DNA of 64,000 nucleotides from JAICYJ01 sp963737445. GTDB lineage: Bacteria > Actinomycetota > Thermoleophilia > Gaiellales > JAICJC01. Where the stretch lies: contig CAVTSO010000015.1 of the NCBI GenBank assembly GCA_963737445.1, positions 124,001 to 188,000 of the forward strand, in the 5' to 3' direction. The notes below the pieces were generated by a model. It saw only the letters and a list, made by a program, of their open reading frames with translations. It ran no database searches and was not told the DNA's origin. A program made the position numbers and the translations under genes. Shown piece after piece: positions 35,492 through 44,181 of the stretch (position 1 is the first letter of the stretch; every line of letters begins with the position of its first letter).

Positions 35492-36463
35492 ATGCCACGA
35501 CGACTCCTTCCGCTCGTCGCGCTTCTGGCGCTGGCCGCCGGCTGCGGCGGCAGCAGCACTGGCGCTGTCTCGAGTGGCGCCGCCCTCAAGGACGTATCGC
35601 TGCAGCTCGACTGGTACCCGAACCCGGACCACGTCGGGCTCTACACCGCCATCGACCACGGCTTCTTCCGGCGCGCCGGTCTGAACGTGACCCCGCGCCA
35701 GCCGACCGACGTGTCCGACCCGATCAAGCTGGTCGCCGCCGGGCGCACCGAGCTCGGGATCTCCTACGAGCCGGAGCTGTTCTTCGCGCAGCAGCAGCAC
35801 GCGCCCGTGGTGGCCGTGTCGGCGATCGTCCCCACCGCCCTCAACTCGATCATCACGACCGAGCAGGGCATCACGACGCCTGCCGGGCTGCGCGGCAAGA
35901 CGATCGGCGTCGACGGCAGCGCCTCGACCAGTGCCTACGTCGACACGGTGCTCCGCACGGCCGGCCTCGCCCCCGGGGAAGCGCACCTCGTCACCGTCGG
36001 CTTCAACCTGCTGCCCGCGCTGCTGGCAGGCCGCGTCGATGCGATCGCCGGCGGCTTCCAGAACATCGAGGGCGCGGAGCTGGCCGCGCGCGGCATGCAT
36101 CCGGTGGTGTTCCCGGTCGACCGCTACGGCGTGCCCGGCTACGACGAGCTGGTGGTGGTCGCGAACAGCGAGCGGCTGGCGAGCGACGGCGGCTACCGCG
36201 ACGAGGTGCGCGCGTTCGTCTCGGCGCTGGCGGCCGGCACGGCCTACGCGAAGGCCCACCCCGCGGCGGCGCTGGCCGTGATGCGCGCCAACTCGTCCCG
36301 CGACTACAAGAACGCGCTTGAGACGTCGGTGCCGGAGACGCTTCGGCTGCTGGACACGACATCGCTGGATCCCGCCGCCTGGAACCGGTTCGGCCGCTGG
36401 ATGCAGGCGCAGGGCCTGCTCAAGAGCCCGCCCGACGGTGCCGCTCTGGTGGCCCATCCCTGA
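35492..36463 (+). CDS. Thiamine-precursor ABC transporter substrate-binding lipoprotein (ThiY-like)
   Basis: The protein has 323 residues. The lipobox LAAGC at about residues 14-18 follows a short hydrophobic signal. The NMT1/THI5-like domain has VSLQLDWYPNPDHVGLYTAI, VAAGRTELGISYEPE, GLRGKTIGVDG and LLAGRVDAIAGG. Such proteins bind the HMP precursor or related pyrimidines outside the membrane. The TPP riboswitch directly before it supports the thiamine assignment. Confidence 0.9.
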   Translation: MPRRLLPLVALLALAAGCGGSSTGAVSSGAALKDVSLQLDWYPNPDHVGLYTAIDHGFFRRAGLNVTPRQPTDVSDPIKLVAAGRTELGISYEPELFFAQQQHAPVVAVSAIVPTALNSIITTEQGITTPAGLRGKTIGVDGSASTSAYVDTVLRTAGLAPGEAHLVTVGFNLLPALLAGRVDAIAGGFQNIEGAELAARGMHPVVFPVDRYGVPGYDELVVVANSERLASDGGYRDEVRAFVSALAAGTAYAKAHPAAALAVMRANSSRDYKNALETSVPETLRLLDTTSLDPAAWNRFGRWMQAQGLLKSPPDGAALVAHP

Positions 36464-36488
36464 GCCATCACATGCCTAGAATCCGAAT

Positions 36489-37037
36489 GTGGAGCACGAT
36501 TCCCTCAAGGGCCAGCTGCTGATCGCGGCGCCGATGCTGCTCGATCCCAACTTCCGGCGCACGGTCGTGCTGCTGCTCGAGCACACGCCGGAGGGCGCGA
36601 TCGGCGTCGTCCTCAACCGCCCCTCCGACACCGAGGCGCGGGAGGCGGTCCCCGACCTGCGGGCGGTGCTGCTCGACGACGAGCCGATCTTCCTGGGCGG
36701 GCCGGTGCAGCCCGAGACCGTGATCGCGCTGGCCGACCACAACGACCCGCTCGAGGACGAGGCCATCTGCGGGTCGATCGCGTCGCTCGAGTTCGACGAG
36801 GATCCCGACAACCTGCACAGCTCGGTCAGCCGGGCGCGGGTGTTCGCCGGGTACGCCGGCTGGAGCACCGGACAGCTCGAGGACGAGATCGACGAGGAGG
36901 CCTGGTTCATCGAGCAAGCGCTCCCGGGCGACGTGTTCAGCACCGAGCCGGAGCGGCTGTGGTCGTCGGTGCTGGAGCGCATGGGCGACCAGTTCCGGCT
37001 GCTGGCACGGATGCCCGAAGACCCGCGCATGAACTAA
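36489..37037 (+). CDS. YqgE/AlgH family protein (DUF179)
   Basis: The protein has 182 residues. The family pattern GQLLIAAPMLLDPNFRRTVV, LLLEHTPEGAIGVVLNRPSD, IFLGGPVQPE and RVFAGYAGWSTGQLEDEI is clear. The biochemical role of the family is unsettled. The GTG start has TAGAAT exactly six bases upstream, so the message is probably leaderless and independent of the thiamine operon. Confidence 0.9.
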   Translation: MEHDSLKGQLLIAAPMLLDPNFRRTVVLLLEHTPEGAIGVVLNRPSDTEAREAVPDLRAVLLDDEPIFLGGPVQPETVIALADHNDPLEDEAICGSIASLEFDEDPDNLHSSVSRARVFAGYAGWSTGQLEDEIDEEAWFIEQALPGDVFSTEPERLWSSVLERMGDQFRLLARMPEDPRMN

Positions 37038-37067
37038 CTTGTCCCCCACCCGTGCGAAGGGAGCGAG

Positions 37068-37460
37068 ATGAGCACCACGCAGAGCGGTACCGGCTGGAGC
37101 GTCGCGCACGTCGATGAGGTGCCGCCGGTCAAGCCCGACTGGCCTGACACCTGGAAGTCGATCCGTCACCACTTCGGCGTCCTCGCGTTCGGCATCAACG
37201 CCGTCACCAAGGACGAGGGCAAGGTGCTGATCCCCGAGCATCACGAGCACGAGTCGGGGCAGCAGGAGGTGTACTTCGTGCACCGCGGCAGCGCCCTCGT
37301 CACGCTGAACGGCGAGACGCTGACGGCCGCCGCCGGGGCGGTGGTCGCGGTCGAGCCCGGCACCACGCGCAAGTTCGAGTCGGCGTCCTCGCCGACGACG
37401 CTGCTCGTGATCGGCGGCACGCCCGGCAAGGCGTACGAGATCGGAGACTGGGAGAAGTAG
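37068..37460 (+). CDS. Cupin-domain protein
   Basis: The protein has 130 residues with a single cupin barrel: IPEHHEHESGQQEVYFVHRGSA (metal-binding His/Glu motif 1, in part), then AGAVVAVEPGTTRKF as motif 2. The ATG is preceded by GAAGGGAG. The function could be metal-dependent catalysis or binding; no substrate clue is visible. Confidence 0.8.
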   Translation: MSTTQSGTGWSVAHVDEVPPVKPDWPDTWKSIRHHFGVLAFGINAVTKDEGKVLIPEHHEHESGQQEVYFVHRGSALVTLNGETLTAAAGAVVAVEPGTTRKFESASSPTTLLVIGGTPGKAYEIGDWEK

Positions 37461-37469
37461 CACCGCCCG

Positions 37470-37931
37470 CTAGGGCGTGGTCATCCGTTTCTGATAGCAG
37501 ACGCTCTTGTGGTCGGTCAGGTACGGCCCCCAGCAGCGGTCGCGCCGGTAGCCGGCCCGCTCGTAGAGGTGGATGGCGTCGAGCAGGCGGTCGCCTGTCT
37601 CCAGGCGCAGCGTGTCGAAACCGAGCTCGACGGCCCACCGCTCCAGTGCCTCGAGCACCGTCCGGCCCACGCCGGCGCCGCGCGCCTCCGGCACCACGTA
37701 CATGCGCCGGATCTCGCCGCCGCCCTCGGGGTGCCGGCAGATGCCGCCGCAGCCGATCACCTCGCCCTCGCGCAGCGCCACCAGGAACACGCCGTCGGGC
37801 GGTTCGAACTCATCGTCGCGCGGCGGCGCGCCCGACCCGCCCTCGCCTTGCCGGGCCGTCATCTCGGCCTGCTGACGGACGGTCATCTCTGTCAACTCGC
37901 TGAGCCTGCGCGGTTCGATCGTGATCGACAT
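37470..37931 (-). CDS. GNAT-family N-acetyltransferase
   Basis: The protein has 153 residues. GVFLVALREGEVIGCGGI, the acetyl-CoA-binding YVVPEARGAGVGRTVLEALE and ERAGYRRDRCWGPY show the GNAT fold. The ATG start (MSITIEP) has TATCGT seven bases upstream. The acceptor is unknown. It converges on the cupin gene, with a weak CGCCC/GGGCG hairpin between them. Confidence 0.83.
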   Translation of the reverse strand: MSITIEPRRLSELTEMTVRQQAEMTARQGEGGSGAPPRDDEFEPPDGVFLVALREGEVIGCGGICRHPEGGGEIRRMYVVPEARGAGVGRTVLEALERWAVELGFDTLRLETGDRLLDAIHLYERAGYRRDRCWGPYLTDHKSVCYQKRMTTP

Positions 37932-37990
37932 CCGGCCAACGATAACCCGCGCCATGTGTGGACGGTGATCGCTGCGGGTAGCACCCATGC

Positions 37991-38443
37991 ATGTCCGATG
38001 GACAGGGACATATACCCGACACACCGACCGGTCCGGCACCTCCCCAACACGACCGCGACTCCGCCGACCTGCCGCATGACGACGCAGGGGAGCCGGCCGC
38101 GGGAAACCTCGTGAAGGACGGTCAGGTGCGCACGGGTCATCCGCCCACCGCCCAGCCTCAGAAGGGGCGCTCCTCCCAGGACGAGGCTGGTGAGACGGCG
38201 GCCGAGTCGGTGATCGAGTCGTTGCAGGCGGACTCGAGGATCACCAAGGGCAGCGATCCGGATTCGCCGGTGGCGGGCCTGCTCGCCGCTGCCGCGGCCA
38301 CGAACGGTCCCCTCGACGAGGGCGCCTACCGGCGGTTTCTGGCGGAGACGGATCTCGACTGGGCCAGCGTCGAAGACCTGGAAGCCCGCTACGGCTCGTT
38401 CCAGTCCGCGCTGGCCGAGGCCGGCATCGCCCCGGCGTCCTGA
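37991..38443 (+). CDS. Hypothetical protein with disordered N-terminus and a C-terminal helical repeat
   Basis: The protein has 150 residues. The first 90 or so are hydrophilic, rich in Pro, Asp, Gly and Gln. The C-terminal part YRRFLAETDLDWASVEDLEA followed by RYGSFQSALAEAGI resembles the short helix-turn-helix repeat found beside HNH homing endonucleases (RFGSWxxALxAAG). That would suggest DNA binding, but only one unit is present. The similarity is judged by eye. Confidence 0.55.
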   Translation: MSDGQGHIPDTPTGPAPPQHDRDSADLPHDDAGEPAAGNLVKDGQVRTGHPPTAQPQKGRSSQDEAGETAAESVIESLQADSRITKGSDPDSPVAGLLAAAAATNGPLDEGAYRRFLAETDLDWASVEDLEARYGSFQSALAEAGIAPAS

Positions 38444-38446
38444 GCG

Positions 38447-39142
38447 TCAGCGCGCGCCCGCGTGGGCGACGAGGCCGCCCACGTGGTCGAGGTCGTCCGC
38501 GAGGTCACCCAGATGCTCGTACACCGCCTCGGCGCCCGCGCCCTCGAGCTCGCTGCGGGCGAAGCCTCCGGTCAGCACCGTCACCGCGGGTAGGCCCGCG
38601 GCCGAGGCGGCCAGGCAGTCCCACGGCGAGTCCCCGATCACGATCGCCGCGTCACATCCCGACCGTGTAAGCGCGATCTGGATCGGTTCCGGATCGGGCT
38701 TGGATTGCGACCCGTCGGCCGCCGAGGTCGATGCCCAGACAAGATCCTCGGCCTCCAGCAGACCGACGTAGTACTCCACCTCATGACGCTCGGCCGAGCT
38801 GACCAGCACCACCACGACGTCACGGGCAACCAGGCGTTCCAGCAGGTCGCGGGCGTGCGGCAGCGGGGCCACCCGATCGCGGACGGCGGCGAAGCGGCGA
38901 GCGTGCTCGTCGATCGCCTGCTCCGCAACGCTCGCAGCAGCGCGCTCCCCCAACAGCTCCTCGAGCAACCGCTCACCCCGCATGCCGATCAGCCTGTGCG
39001 CACGGGACGTGGGGACGTCGAACCCGCACGCGCGGATCGCGGACGACCACGCGCTGGCGTGCAGGTAGGTCGAGTCGACCAGTGTGCCGTCGATGTCGAT
39101 CAGCGCCGCCATGCGGTCGCCGGCGTTGATGCTCTCCGTCAC
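38447..39142 (-). CDS. HAD-superfamily hydrolase (phosphatase-like)
   Basis: The protein has 231 residues. Motif I is ALIDIDGTLVDST near residue 14, with a helical cap after it. Motif II is VVVLVSSAERHEV, motif III Lys in GSQSKPDPEPI and motif IV VIGDSPWDCLAA. It matches phosphoglycolate phosphatase-like or beta-phosphoglucomutase-like HADs. The GTG start is one base after the stop of a short proline-rich frame. Confidence 0.85.
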   Translation of the reverse strand: MTESINAGDRMAALIDIDGTLVDSTYLHASAWSSAIRACGFDVPTSRAHRLIGMRGERLLEELLGERAAASVAEQAIDEHARRFAAVRDRVAPLPHARDLLERLVARDVVVVLVSSAERHEVEYYVGLLEAEDLVWASTSAADGSQSKPDPEPIQIALTRSGCDAAIVIGDSPWDCLAASAAGLPAVTVLTGGFARSELEGAGAEAVYEHLGDLADDLDHVGGLVAHAGAR

Positions 39143-39143
39143 G

Positions 39144-39323
39144 TCACCGTCCCGTCAGCATCGCAGGCACCGGATCGGGTTCCGGCTGCGGGATGTCCGG
39201 CACGGGTGGCGCCGGATCCGGCTCACTGGGCGGTGTGGGCGGCTCCGGGATCGGCAGCGACGGATCGGGCGGTACGGGCGTCGGCGGCGCATCCGGCGGC
39301 TGAGGCATGGACGACTCTGGCAT
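39144..39323 (-). CDS. Short proline-rich peptide
   Basis: The 59-codon frame begins MPESSMPQPPDAPPTPVPPD and is more than one third proline, with no hydrophobic segment. It ends one base before the GTG of the HAD gene, so it could be translated as the first cistron and aid coupling. No ribosome-binding site is visible. Proline-rich frames arise by chance in GC-rich DNA, so this is uncertain. Confidence 0.3.
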   Translation of the reverse strand: MPESSMPQPPDAPPTPVPPDPSLPIPEPPTPPSEPDPAPPVPDIPQPEPDPVPAMLTGR

Positions 39324-39380
39324 GGCGGCTGACTACCCGAGCCGCGGTGCCGTGAAACCACGGCGTCCCCTGGGGACGAG

Positions 39381-39408
39381 TTGGGGCCGGCCGTTCGGCC
39401 GGCCCCAA
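39381..39408 (-). terminator. Terminator hairpin after csbD-like gene
   Basis: TTGGGGCCGGCC and GGCCGGCCCCAA form a perfect 12-bp stem with a GTTC loop, eight bases after the CsbD-like stop. A smaller stem GTCCC/GGGAC lies beside it. Confidence 0.65.
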
Positions 39409-39415
39409 TCTGCCG

Positions 39416-39592
39416 CTACGGAGTGACCTTGTCGACTCCGCTCTTGATCTTGTCGGCGGCGTCGTCCACGCCCTCCTTGAGATCGCCCTTGGCCCGGTCG
39501 CGCTTGCCCTCGGCCTCGAGCTCCGGATCGTCCTTGAGCTGACCCGCCTTCTCCTTGGCGGTGCCCTTCATCTGATCGATGTTCTCGCCCAT
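39416..39592 (-). CDS. CsbD-like stress protein
   Basis: The protein has 58 residues. MGENIDQMKGTAKEKAGQLK, then DPELEAEGKRDRAKGDLKEG and ADKIKSGVDKV, is the CsbD pattern of a small charged helical protein made under general stress. GGAGGAGG precedes the ATG, so this internal start is chosen over the longer frame. It follows the MMPL gene on the same strand. Confidence 0.87.
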   Translation of the reverse strand: MGENIDQMKGTAKEKAGQLKDDPELEAEGKRDRAKGDLKEGVDDAADKIKSGVDKVTP

Positions 39593-39618
39593 GTCCCGGT
39601 ACCTCCTCCCGGCCTGCA

Positions 39619-41838
39619 TCATTCGGTCATGGGGTCCATGCCCGCAGCGGGGGCGGACGAAACGACAGCCGCCGAACGCCCCGGCCATCGGGCGCGCCTG
39701 CCCAGCAGCGCGAGCAGGGCGGGCGCCAGCAGGGAACGGACGAGGAAAGTCTCGACCAGGATGCCCACGGACATCACCGCGGCCAGCTCGCGGAACGACC
39801 GGATCGGGATCAGCGCCACCAGTGCGAAGCTGGCAGCAAGCGACAGCCCGGCCGCACGGATCGCCCGCGATGCCCGCGGGGCAGCGCTCGCGATCGCATC
39901 GCGCATCGGGCGGTTCTCTCCCTCCGCCCAGATCTTGCCGACGATCAGGACGTTGTAGTCCGAGCTCAGCGAGACCAGCAGCACGGCTCCGGCGAACGGC
40001 ACGTAGTAGGTGATGTCGGGGTATCCCAGCACGTCCTGGAAGAACCAGACGGTCAGGCCCAGCGTGGCGGCCACGCTGAGCACGTTCACCGCCAGCAGCA
40101 CCAGCGGCGCCAGGAGCGCCCGCATGAACAGCGCCATCAGCACCAGGTTCACGAGCAGCACCGCCAGCGCGATCTTGAGCGCATCGCCGGACACGGCGTC
40201 GACCGCCGACTGGGCGAGCGCCGTCTGGCCGGCGTACTCCACGGATGCGCCGCCGAGACCTGCCGAGCCGGCGAGCTCCGGCATCCGCGCCTGGAGCTGG
40301 GCGAGGTAGCGAACCGCGGCGGGAGATAACGGATCCGTATCCGACACCAGCACGTACCTGGCCGCCCGCCGGTCGCTCGTCAGGAACGGCTGCACCGACG
40401 TGCCATTGATCCGCTCAGACGGCCCCACCGCCGCAGCGAAGCCGGGCTGGCGGCGCAGCTCCTGTTCCAGCCGGCCGAGCTGCGCTGTCGGAAGCGGGGT
40501 TCCCTGGTCCTGGACGATCACCTCCAGCGGCGCCAGGACGCCGGGAGCGAAGCCGGCCTCGGCGGCGCGGGCCGCCACCTGCGGCCGGCTGTCGGCGGGA
40601 AGCCCCGAGATCACGTCCACGCCCAGGTTGAGGGAGCGTGACTGCAAGCCGGCAACGGCCAGCAGGGCCACGCAGGCGAGACCGATCAGAGCCGCCAGCG
40701 GCCGCCCCGCCGCCAGATGAGCAACGCGCCGGCCGAGCGGCCGCCGCGTTGCCGCGTCGGCTCCGTTCCGCACCGGTCGCAGCGGCCACACCGAGAACCG
40801 GCCCAGCAGGGCGATCAGGGCGGGCACGAACACCACCGAAACCAGCATCGCGACCGCCACCGTGACGGCCAGCGCCGGCGCCAGCTCGCGGAAGAATCCG
40901 AGCGAGGAGGCGCGCAGCGCCAGCAGGCTCAGGGACAGGATCACGCCGCCGGTGAACACGATCGGGATCACGGCCAACGCAGCGGCCCGCACGCCGTCGC
41001 GCGACCCCGCTCCCGACCGGAGCTGATCCCGGAACTCCGACAGGAAGAACACGGCGTAGTCGGTGACCACTCCCAACAGCAGCGCCACCACCAGCGGCTC
41101 CACCTCCTGCGGCAGCGGGTTGCCGCTGAGCCGCGCGACCTCGGTCAGCGCCCACAGCGTGATCGGGAAGGCCACGCCGATCGTCGACATCGTGACGACG
41201 ACGGCACCCGGCGCCCGGAACACCGCGAGCACGATCACGGCGATCACCAGCACGGTCAGCAGCTCCACCAGGCCGATCCGATCCAGGATCAGGGTGCCCT
41301 GCTCGATCCGCGCCGGGCTGACCCCGGTGACCCCGACCGGCGCGGCGTCGGGCCCCGCCGCCTTCAGATATGCCTGGGCCGCGTGTGTGCGCTCGTTCGG
41401 CGAGTACGAGCCGTCGAACACCAGGTGGGTGATCGCGGTGGTCGAGTCGCCCGTGGACGCGGGTGCGCCGGGAACGTTGATGAACGGGATGGCGAGCCGT
41501 GCCCCAGATCGGTCCTGGCCGCGGCTGACCGCGACGGCCCGCGAGATCACTCGGGACTGGGCATCGCGGCTGAGGCCCTGGGGGTCGCGTTGCACGACGA
41601 TCACGTCGCTGCCGGCCGGAGCGCGGAACAGGCGCAGCGAGTCGGCCTCGGCGCGCAGCGCCGGGGAATCCTTGGGGATCAGGTTGAGCACGGGGCCGCC
41701 GGGCTGGAACGGGTCCGCGTGCAGACCGGCCACGACCGCCGCCGCGGCGAATGCCGGGACCACCAGGAACCGCAGCCGAACGGCGATCCCGGCGAGCGCG
41801 CGGGTCGCCAGCCCGGAGGCATGCGGCCGCCGGCTCAT
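39619..41838 (-). CDS. MMPL-family RND-type transporter
   Basis: The protein has 739 residues arranged as two halves, each with a periplasmic-type loop and a block of helices. GVVTDYAVFFLSEFRDQL and LSSDYNVLIVGKIWAEG hold the paired Asp-Tyr motifs of MMPL proton-driven exporters, which move lipids or other hydrophobic molecules. The N-terminal helix begins near residue 20. The ATG overlaps the yihY-like stop (ATGA). No lipid-synthesis genes are nearby, so the cargo is unknown. Confidence 0.88.
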   Translation of the reverse strand: MSRRPHASGLATRALAGIAVRLRFLVVPAFAAAAVVAGLHADPFQPGGPVLNLIPKDSPALRAEADSLRLFRAPAGSDVIVVQRDPQGLSRDAQSRVISRAVAVSRGQDRSGARLAIPFINVPGAPASTGDSTTAITHLVFDGSYSPNERTHAAQAYLKAAGPDAAPVGVTGVSPARIEQGTLILDRIGLVELLTVLVIAVIVLAVFRAPGAVVVTMSTIGVAFPITLWALTEVARLSGNPLPQEVEPLVVALLLGVVTDYAVFFLSEFRDQLRSGAGSRDGVRAAALAVIPIVFTGGVILSLSLLALRASSLGFFRELAPALAVTVAVAMLVSVVFVPALIALLGRFSVWPLRPVRNGADAATRRPLGRRVAHLAAGRPLAALIGLACVALLAVAGLQSRSLNLGVDVISGLPADSRPQVAARAAEAGFAPGVLAPLEVIVQDQGTPLPTAQLGRLEQELRRQPGFAAAVGPSERINGTSVQPFLTSDRRAARYVLVSDTDPLSPAAVRYLAQLQARMPELAGSAGLGGASVEYAGQTALAQSAVDAVSGDALKIALAVLLVNLVLMALFMRALLAPLVLLAVNVLSVAATLGLTVWFFQDVLGYPDITYYVPFAGAVLLVSLSSDYNVLIVGKIWAEGENRPMRDAIASAAPRASRAIRAAGLSLAASFALVALIPIRSFRELAAVMSVGILVETFLVRSLLAPALLALLGRRARWPGRSAAVVSSAPAAGMDPMTE

Positions 41839-42713
41839 GCCGGCTCGGCTTCCGGCGTCCCGTGGACGCGTTGCAGCTCGGCGTCAAGCTCGGCGCCCAC
41901 CAGCAGCGCCAGGCTCGAAAGCCACAGCCAGGTCATGGTCACGATCACGGCCGCCAACGATCCCCAGACCTTGTTGTAACCGCCGAAGCGGTCGGCGTAG
42001 ATCGCGAGCCCGGCTGAGGCGATCAGCCAAACGGTGACGGCCAGCACGGCTCCCGGCGTGATCAGCCGGAACTTGTGGTGCTCAACGTCCGGCCCCAGAA
42101 ACAGCACACCTCCGAACACGAACAAGAGACCCAGGACAAGCAGTGGCCAGCGCCCGTAGTCCCACAGCCAGGCCACGGCGCCGATGCCAGTCTGATCCTG
42201 GAGCCAGCTGCTGATCGTCGGGCCCAGCACCAGCATGAACACCACCAGTCCCACCGCCAGGAGCGCCACCAGGATCATCAGCAGCGCCACGATCCGCTTG
42301 CGCACGAATCCGCGCGTCTCGGTCAGCTCGTGGGCGGCGTTCAGCGACCACATCACCGTCTGCATGGCGCCGCTCAGCGACCACAGGGCGAACACCGCGC
42401 CCACGGCGATCATGACGTCGCTCCTATCGGACGCGAGCAGCTGCGTCATGCTCGCCCGCACCAGCGCAAGTACGCTGTCGGGCACCACGCCGTTGAGGTG
42501 GTCGAGCAGCGTCTGCATCGACCCGGGCCCGACCGTGGCGCTGAACACGCCCACCGCCAGCAGCAGCGCCGAGGGGATCGCCAGGAAGCCGTTGAAGGCG
42601 ATCGCCTGGGCCAGGTGCGGGATCTGGTCGGCCTGGGCATGAACCACCGCGCTGATGACCACGCGGCGAAAGCCGGGCCTCGGGGAGTGGGTATCGGGGG
42701 TATCTGCATGCAT
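41835..42713 (-). CDS. YihY/virulence factor BrkB-family membrane protein
   Basis: The protein has 292 residues and six membrane helices. The N-terminal QADQIPHLAQAIAFNGFLAIPSALLLA (in part) and the middle WSLSGAMQTVMWSLNAAHELTETRGFVRKRIVALL (in part) are characteristic, as is the final FGGYNKVWGSLAAVIVTMTW. The role of the family is unsettled. The ATG within an ATGCATGCAG stretch is used. It is translationally coupled to the MMPL gene. Confidence 0.87.
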   Translation of the reverse strand: MHADTPDTHSPRPGFRRVVISAVVHAQADQIPHLAQAIAFNGFLAIPSALLLAVGVFSATVGPGSMQTLLDHLNGVVPDSVLALVRASMTQLLASDRSDVMIAVGAVFALWSLSGAMQTVMWSLNAAHELTETRGFVRKRIVALLMILVALLAVGLVVFMLVLGPTISSWLQDQTGIGAVAWLWDYGRWPLLVLGLLFVFGGVLFLGPDVEHHKFRLITPGAVLAVTVWLIASAGLAIYADRFGGYNKVWGSLAAVIVTMTWLWLSSLALLVGAELDAELQRVHGTPEAEPA

Positions 42714-42789
42714 GCGGCCTCTTGGTTTTGGGGAGGTGCCGGCCGGGAACGTCCCTCCCCGGTGGCTATACCTGATTGGAGGAACAATC

Positions 42790-43179
42790 ATGCCTATCCG
42801 CACCGAGGGAGTACCGGGGACGATCCGGCGGTCGCCTGAGAAGGTGCGCAGGACGTACCGCGAGACGCTCGACAGCGCCCACGAGCAGTACAGCTCAGAG
42901 GAGCGTGCGCACCGAGCGGCCTGGGCTTCGGTCAAGCACGTGGCCGAGAAGGTTGGGGACCACTGGGAGCTGAAGGACGTGCAGGGCCCGTCAGACGACC
43001 AGGACGCGCAGCGCGGCGCGGCTGCGCTTAACCACCCCAAGCCCACGGCCGGCGGCGTGGACGTGCGCGGCCATACCCGGGACGAGCTCTACGAGCGTGC
43101 GCGGCGGGCCGGCGTCAAGGGCCGTTCCAGGATGAACAAGCTGGAGCTGGCCCAGGCCATAGCCCGGCGCAACGGCTAG
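42790..43179 (+). CDS. ChaB-like protein with C-terminal Rho-N/SAP-like segment
   Basis: The protein has 129 residues. The first 65 resemble ChaB (TYRETLDSAHEQY, AHRAAWASVKHVAEKVGDHW). The C-terminus TRDELYERARRAGVKGRSRM then NKLELAQAI looks like the Rho N-terminal helix-extended-loop-helix that binds nucleic acid. GGAGGA precedes the ATG. The TAG stop is the first codon of repeat copy C. A stress-linked DNA-associated role is possible, but unproven. Confidence 0.78.
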   Translation: MPIRTEGVPGTIRRSPEKVRRTYRETLDSAHEQYSSEERAHRAAWASVKHVAEKVGDHWELKDVQGPSDDQDAQRGAAALNHPKPTAGGVDVRGHTRDELYERARRAGVKGRSRMNKLELAQAIARRNG

Positions 43180-43345
43180 ATGATTGATTCCACGAGCCGC
43201 GCGGCGCTGGACTGGTTTTGGACACGCCGGACGCCACGATCGTCCTTGCCCAGGACATCATTCAGGCTGCCCATCGGACGCTCCCGACGTCCAACGCGCC
43301 CCATCCTGCGCCCAGCATTCACGCATCCCGTGGAATCAACCATCT
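43177..43345 (+). repeat. Stop-codon-embedded inverted-end repeat, copy C
   Basis: The element is 169 bp. The left end is TAGATGATTGATTCCACG and the right end CGTGGAATCAACCATCT. The inner GCGCTGGAC pairs with GTCCAACGC with one wobble. It aligns along its length with the reverse of copy A (shared 15-20-base blocks such as GCCACGATCGTCCTTG and CGGACGCTCCCGACGTCC) and more loosely with copy B. It begins with the stop codon of the ChaB-like gene. Unlike the other copies, the next gene is co-directional. Confidence 0.88.
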
Positions 43346-43396
43346 TGCGGGCCGGCGTCACCTTCGCGTAGGCGACACCGCAACTACGCTGCCGGG

Positions 43397-43423
43397 ATGG
43401 AGCCGATCCGCGTGATCACGTGA
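43397..43423 (+). CDS. Possible eight-codon leaderless cistron before ctaG
   Basis: ATG is placed six bases after TACGCT (43385-43390), the same -10 and spacing as the proS leader peptide. The frame encodes MEPIRVIT and stops in a TGA that overlaps the GTG of the ctaG-like gene. ctaG has no ribosome-binding site of its own, so terminating ribosomes may start it. Confidence 0.35.
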   Translation: MEPIRVIT

Positions 43424-44181
43424 GTGCTCCGACTCCGGCGAGCTTCACGTTCGAACCGTTCTTCGCGATTGCCGCCGCGGCGGCCGCGGTGCTGTACGCC
43501 CGTGCGGCTCGCGGTCGCAACGTGCCGGTGTGGCGGGTGCTGGTCTTCGGCCTCGGCCTGCTGCTGGTGGTCGTGTCGCTCAACTCGCCGCTCGAGACGC
43601 TGGCCGAGCACTACCTGCTGCTGGCGCACCTGCTGCAGAACGCGATCATCGCCGACTGGGCGCCGCCGCTCCTGATCCTCGGGCTCACGCCCGCCATGCG
43701 GGGCGGGATCGAGCGGCGCGGCGGCCGCCCGCTGGCGGCCCTGACAACGCTGCCGGTCGCCCTCGCGATCTGGCTGACCGGCTGGTACGGCGTGCACCTG
43801 GCGCCCACGTACCAGGCGTTGCTGCGCCACCCACAGCTCCTGAACGTCGAGCACGCATTCCTGATCTGCATCGGGCTGATCTTCTGGTGGCCGGTGTTCG
43901 GCGCGACCAGGCGGATCGGCGGCGACATCGTGCTCTACCTGCTGGCCGCGTTCGTCGCGGTCTCGTTCCTGGGGCTCGCGTTCACGTTCATCACCCGGCC
44001 GTTTTACCCGTACTACGTCGAGACGCCGAGGCTGTGGGGCCTGTCTCCGAGCGAGGATCAGAACCTCGGGGGCGTGATCATGAACGCCGAGCAGGCGATC
44101 GTGTTCCTGTCGGCGCTCGTCTTCGCGATCGCGGCGCTGCTCGACCGCCAGGAACGGGAGACGGCCGGCTACCGCGACTGA
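43420..44181 (+). CDS. CtaG-family cytochrome c oxidase assembly protein
   Basis: The protein has 253 residues and about seven helices. It has SLNSPLETLAEHYLLLAHLLQ, IIADWAPPLLILGLTPAM, GWYGVHLAPTY, NVEHAFLICIGLIFWWPVFG and YPYYVETPRLWGLSP, then DQNLGGVIMNAEQAIVF. The spaced His residues fit a copper-handling CtaG protein. It converges on the next gene, which encodes a paralogue, with a 13-base overlap. The start is GTG, coupled to a tiny upstream cistron. Confidence 0.87.
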   Translation: MSAPTPASFTFEPFFAIAAAAAAVLYARAARGRNVPVWRVLVFGLGLLLVVVSLNSPLETLAEHYLLLAHLLQNAIIADWAPPLLILGLTPAMRGGIERRGGRPLAALTTLPVALAIWLTGWYGVHLAPTYQALLRHPQLLNVEHAFLICIGLIFWWPVFGATRRIGGDIVLYLLAAFVAVSFLGLAFTFITRPFYPYYVETPRLWGLSPSEDQNLGGVIMNAEQAIVFLSALVFAIAALLDRQERETAGYRD

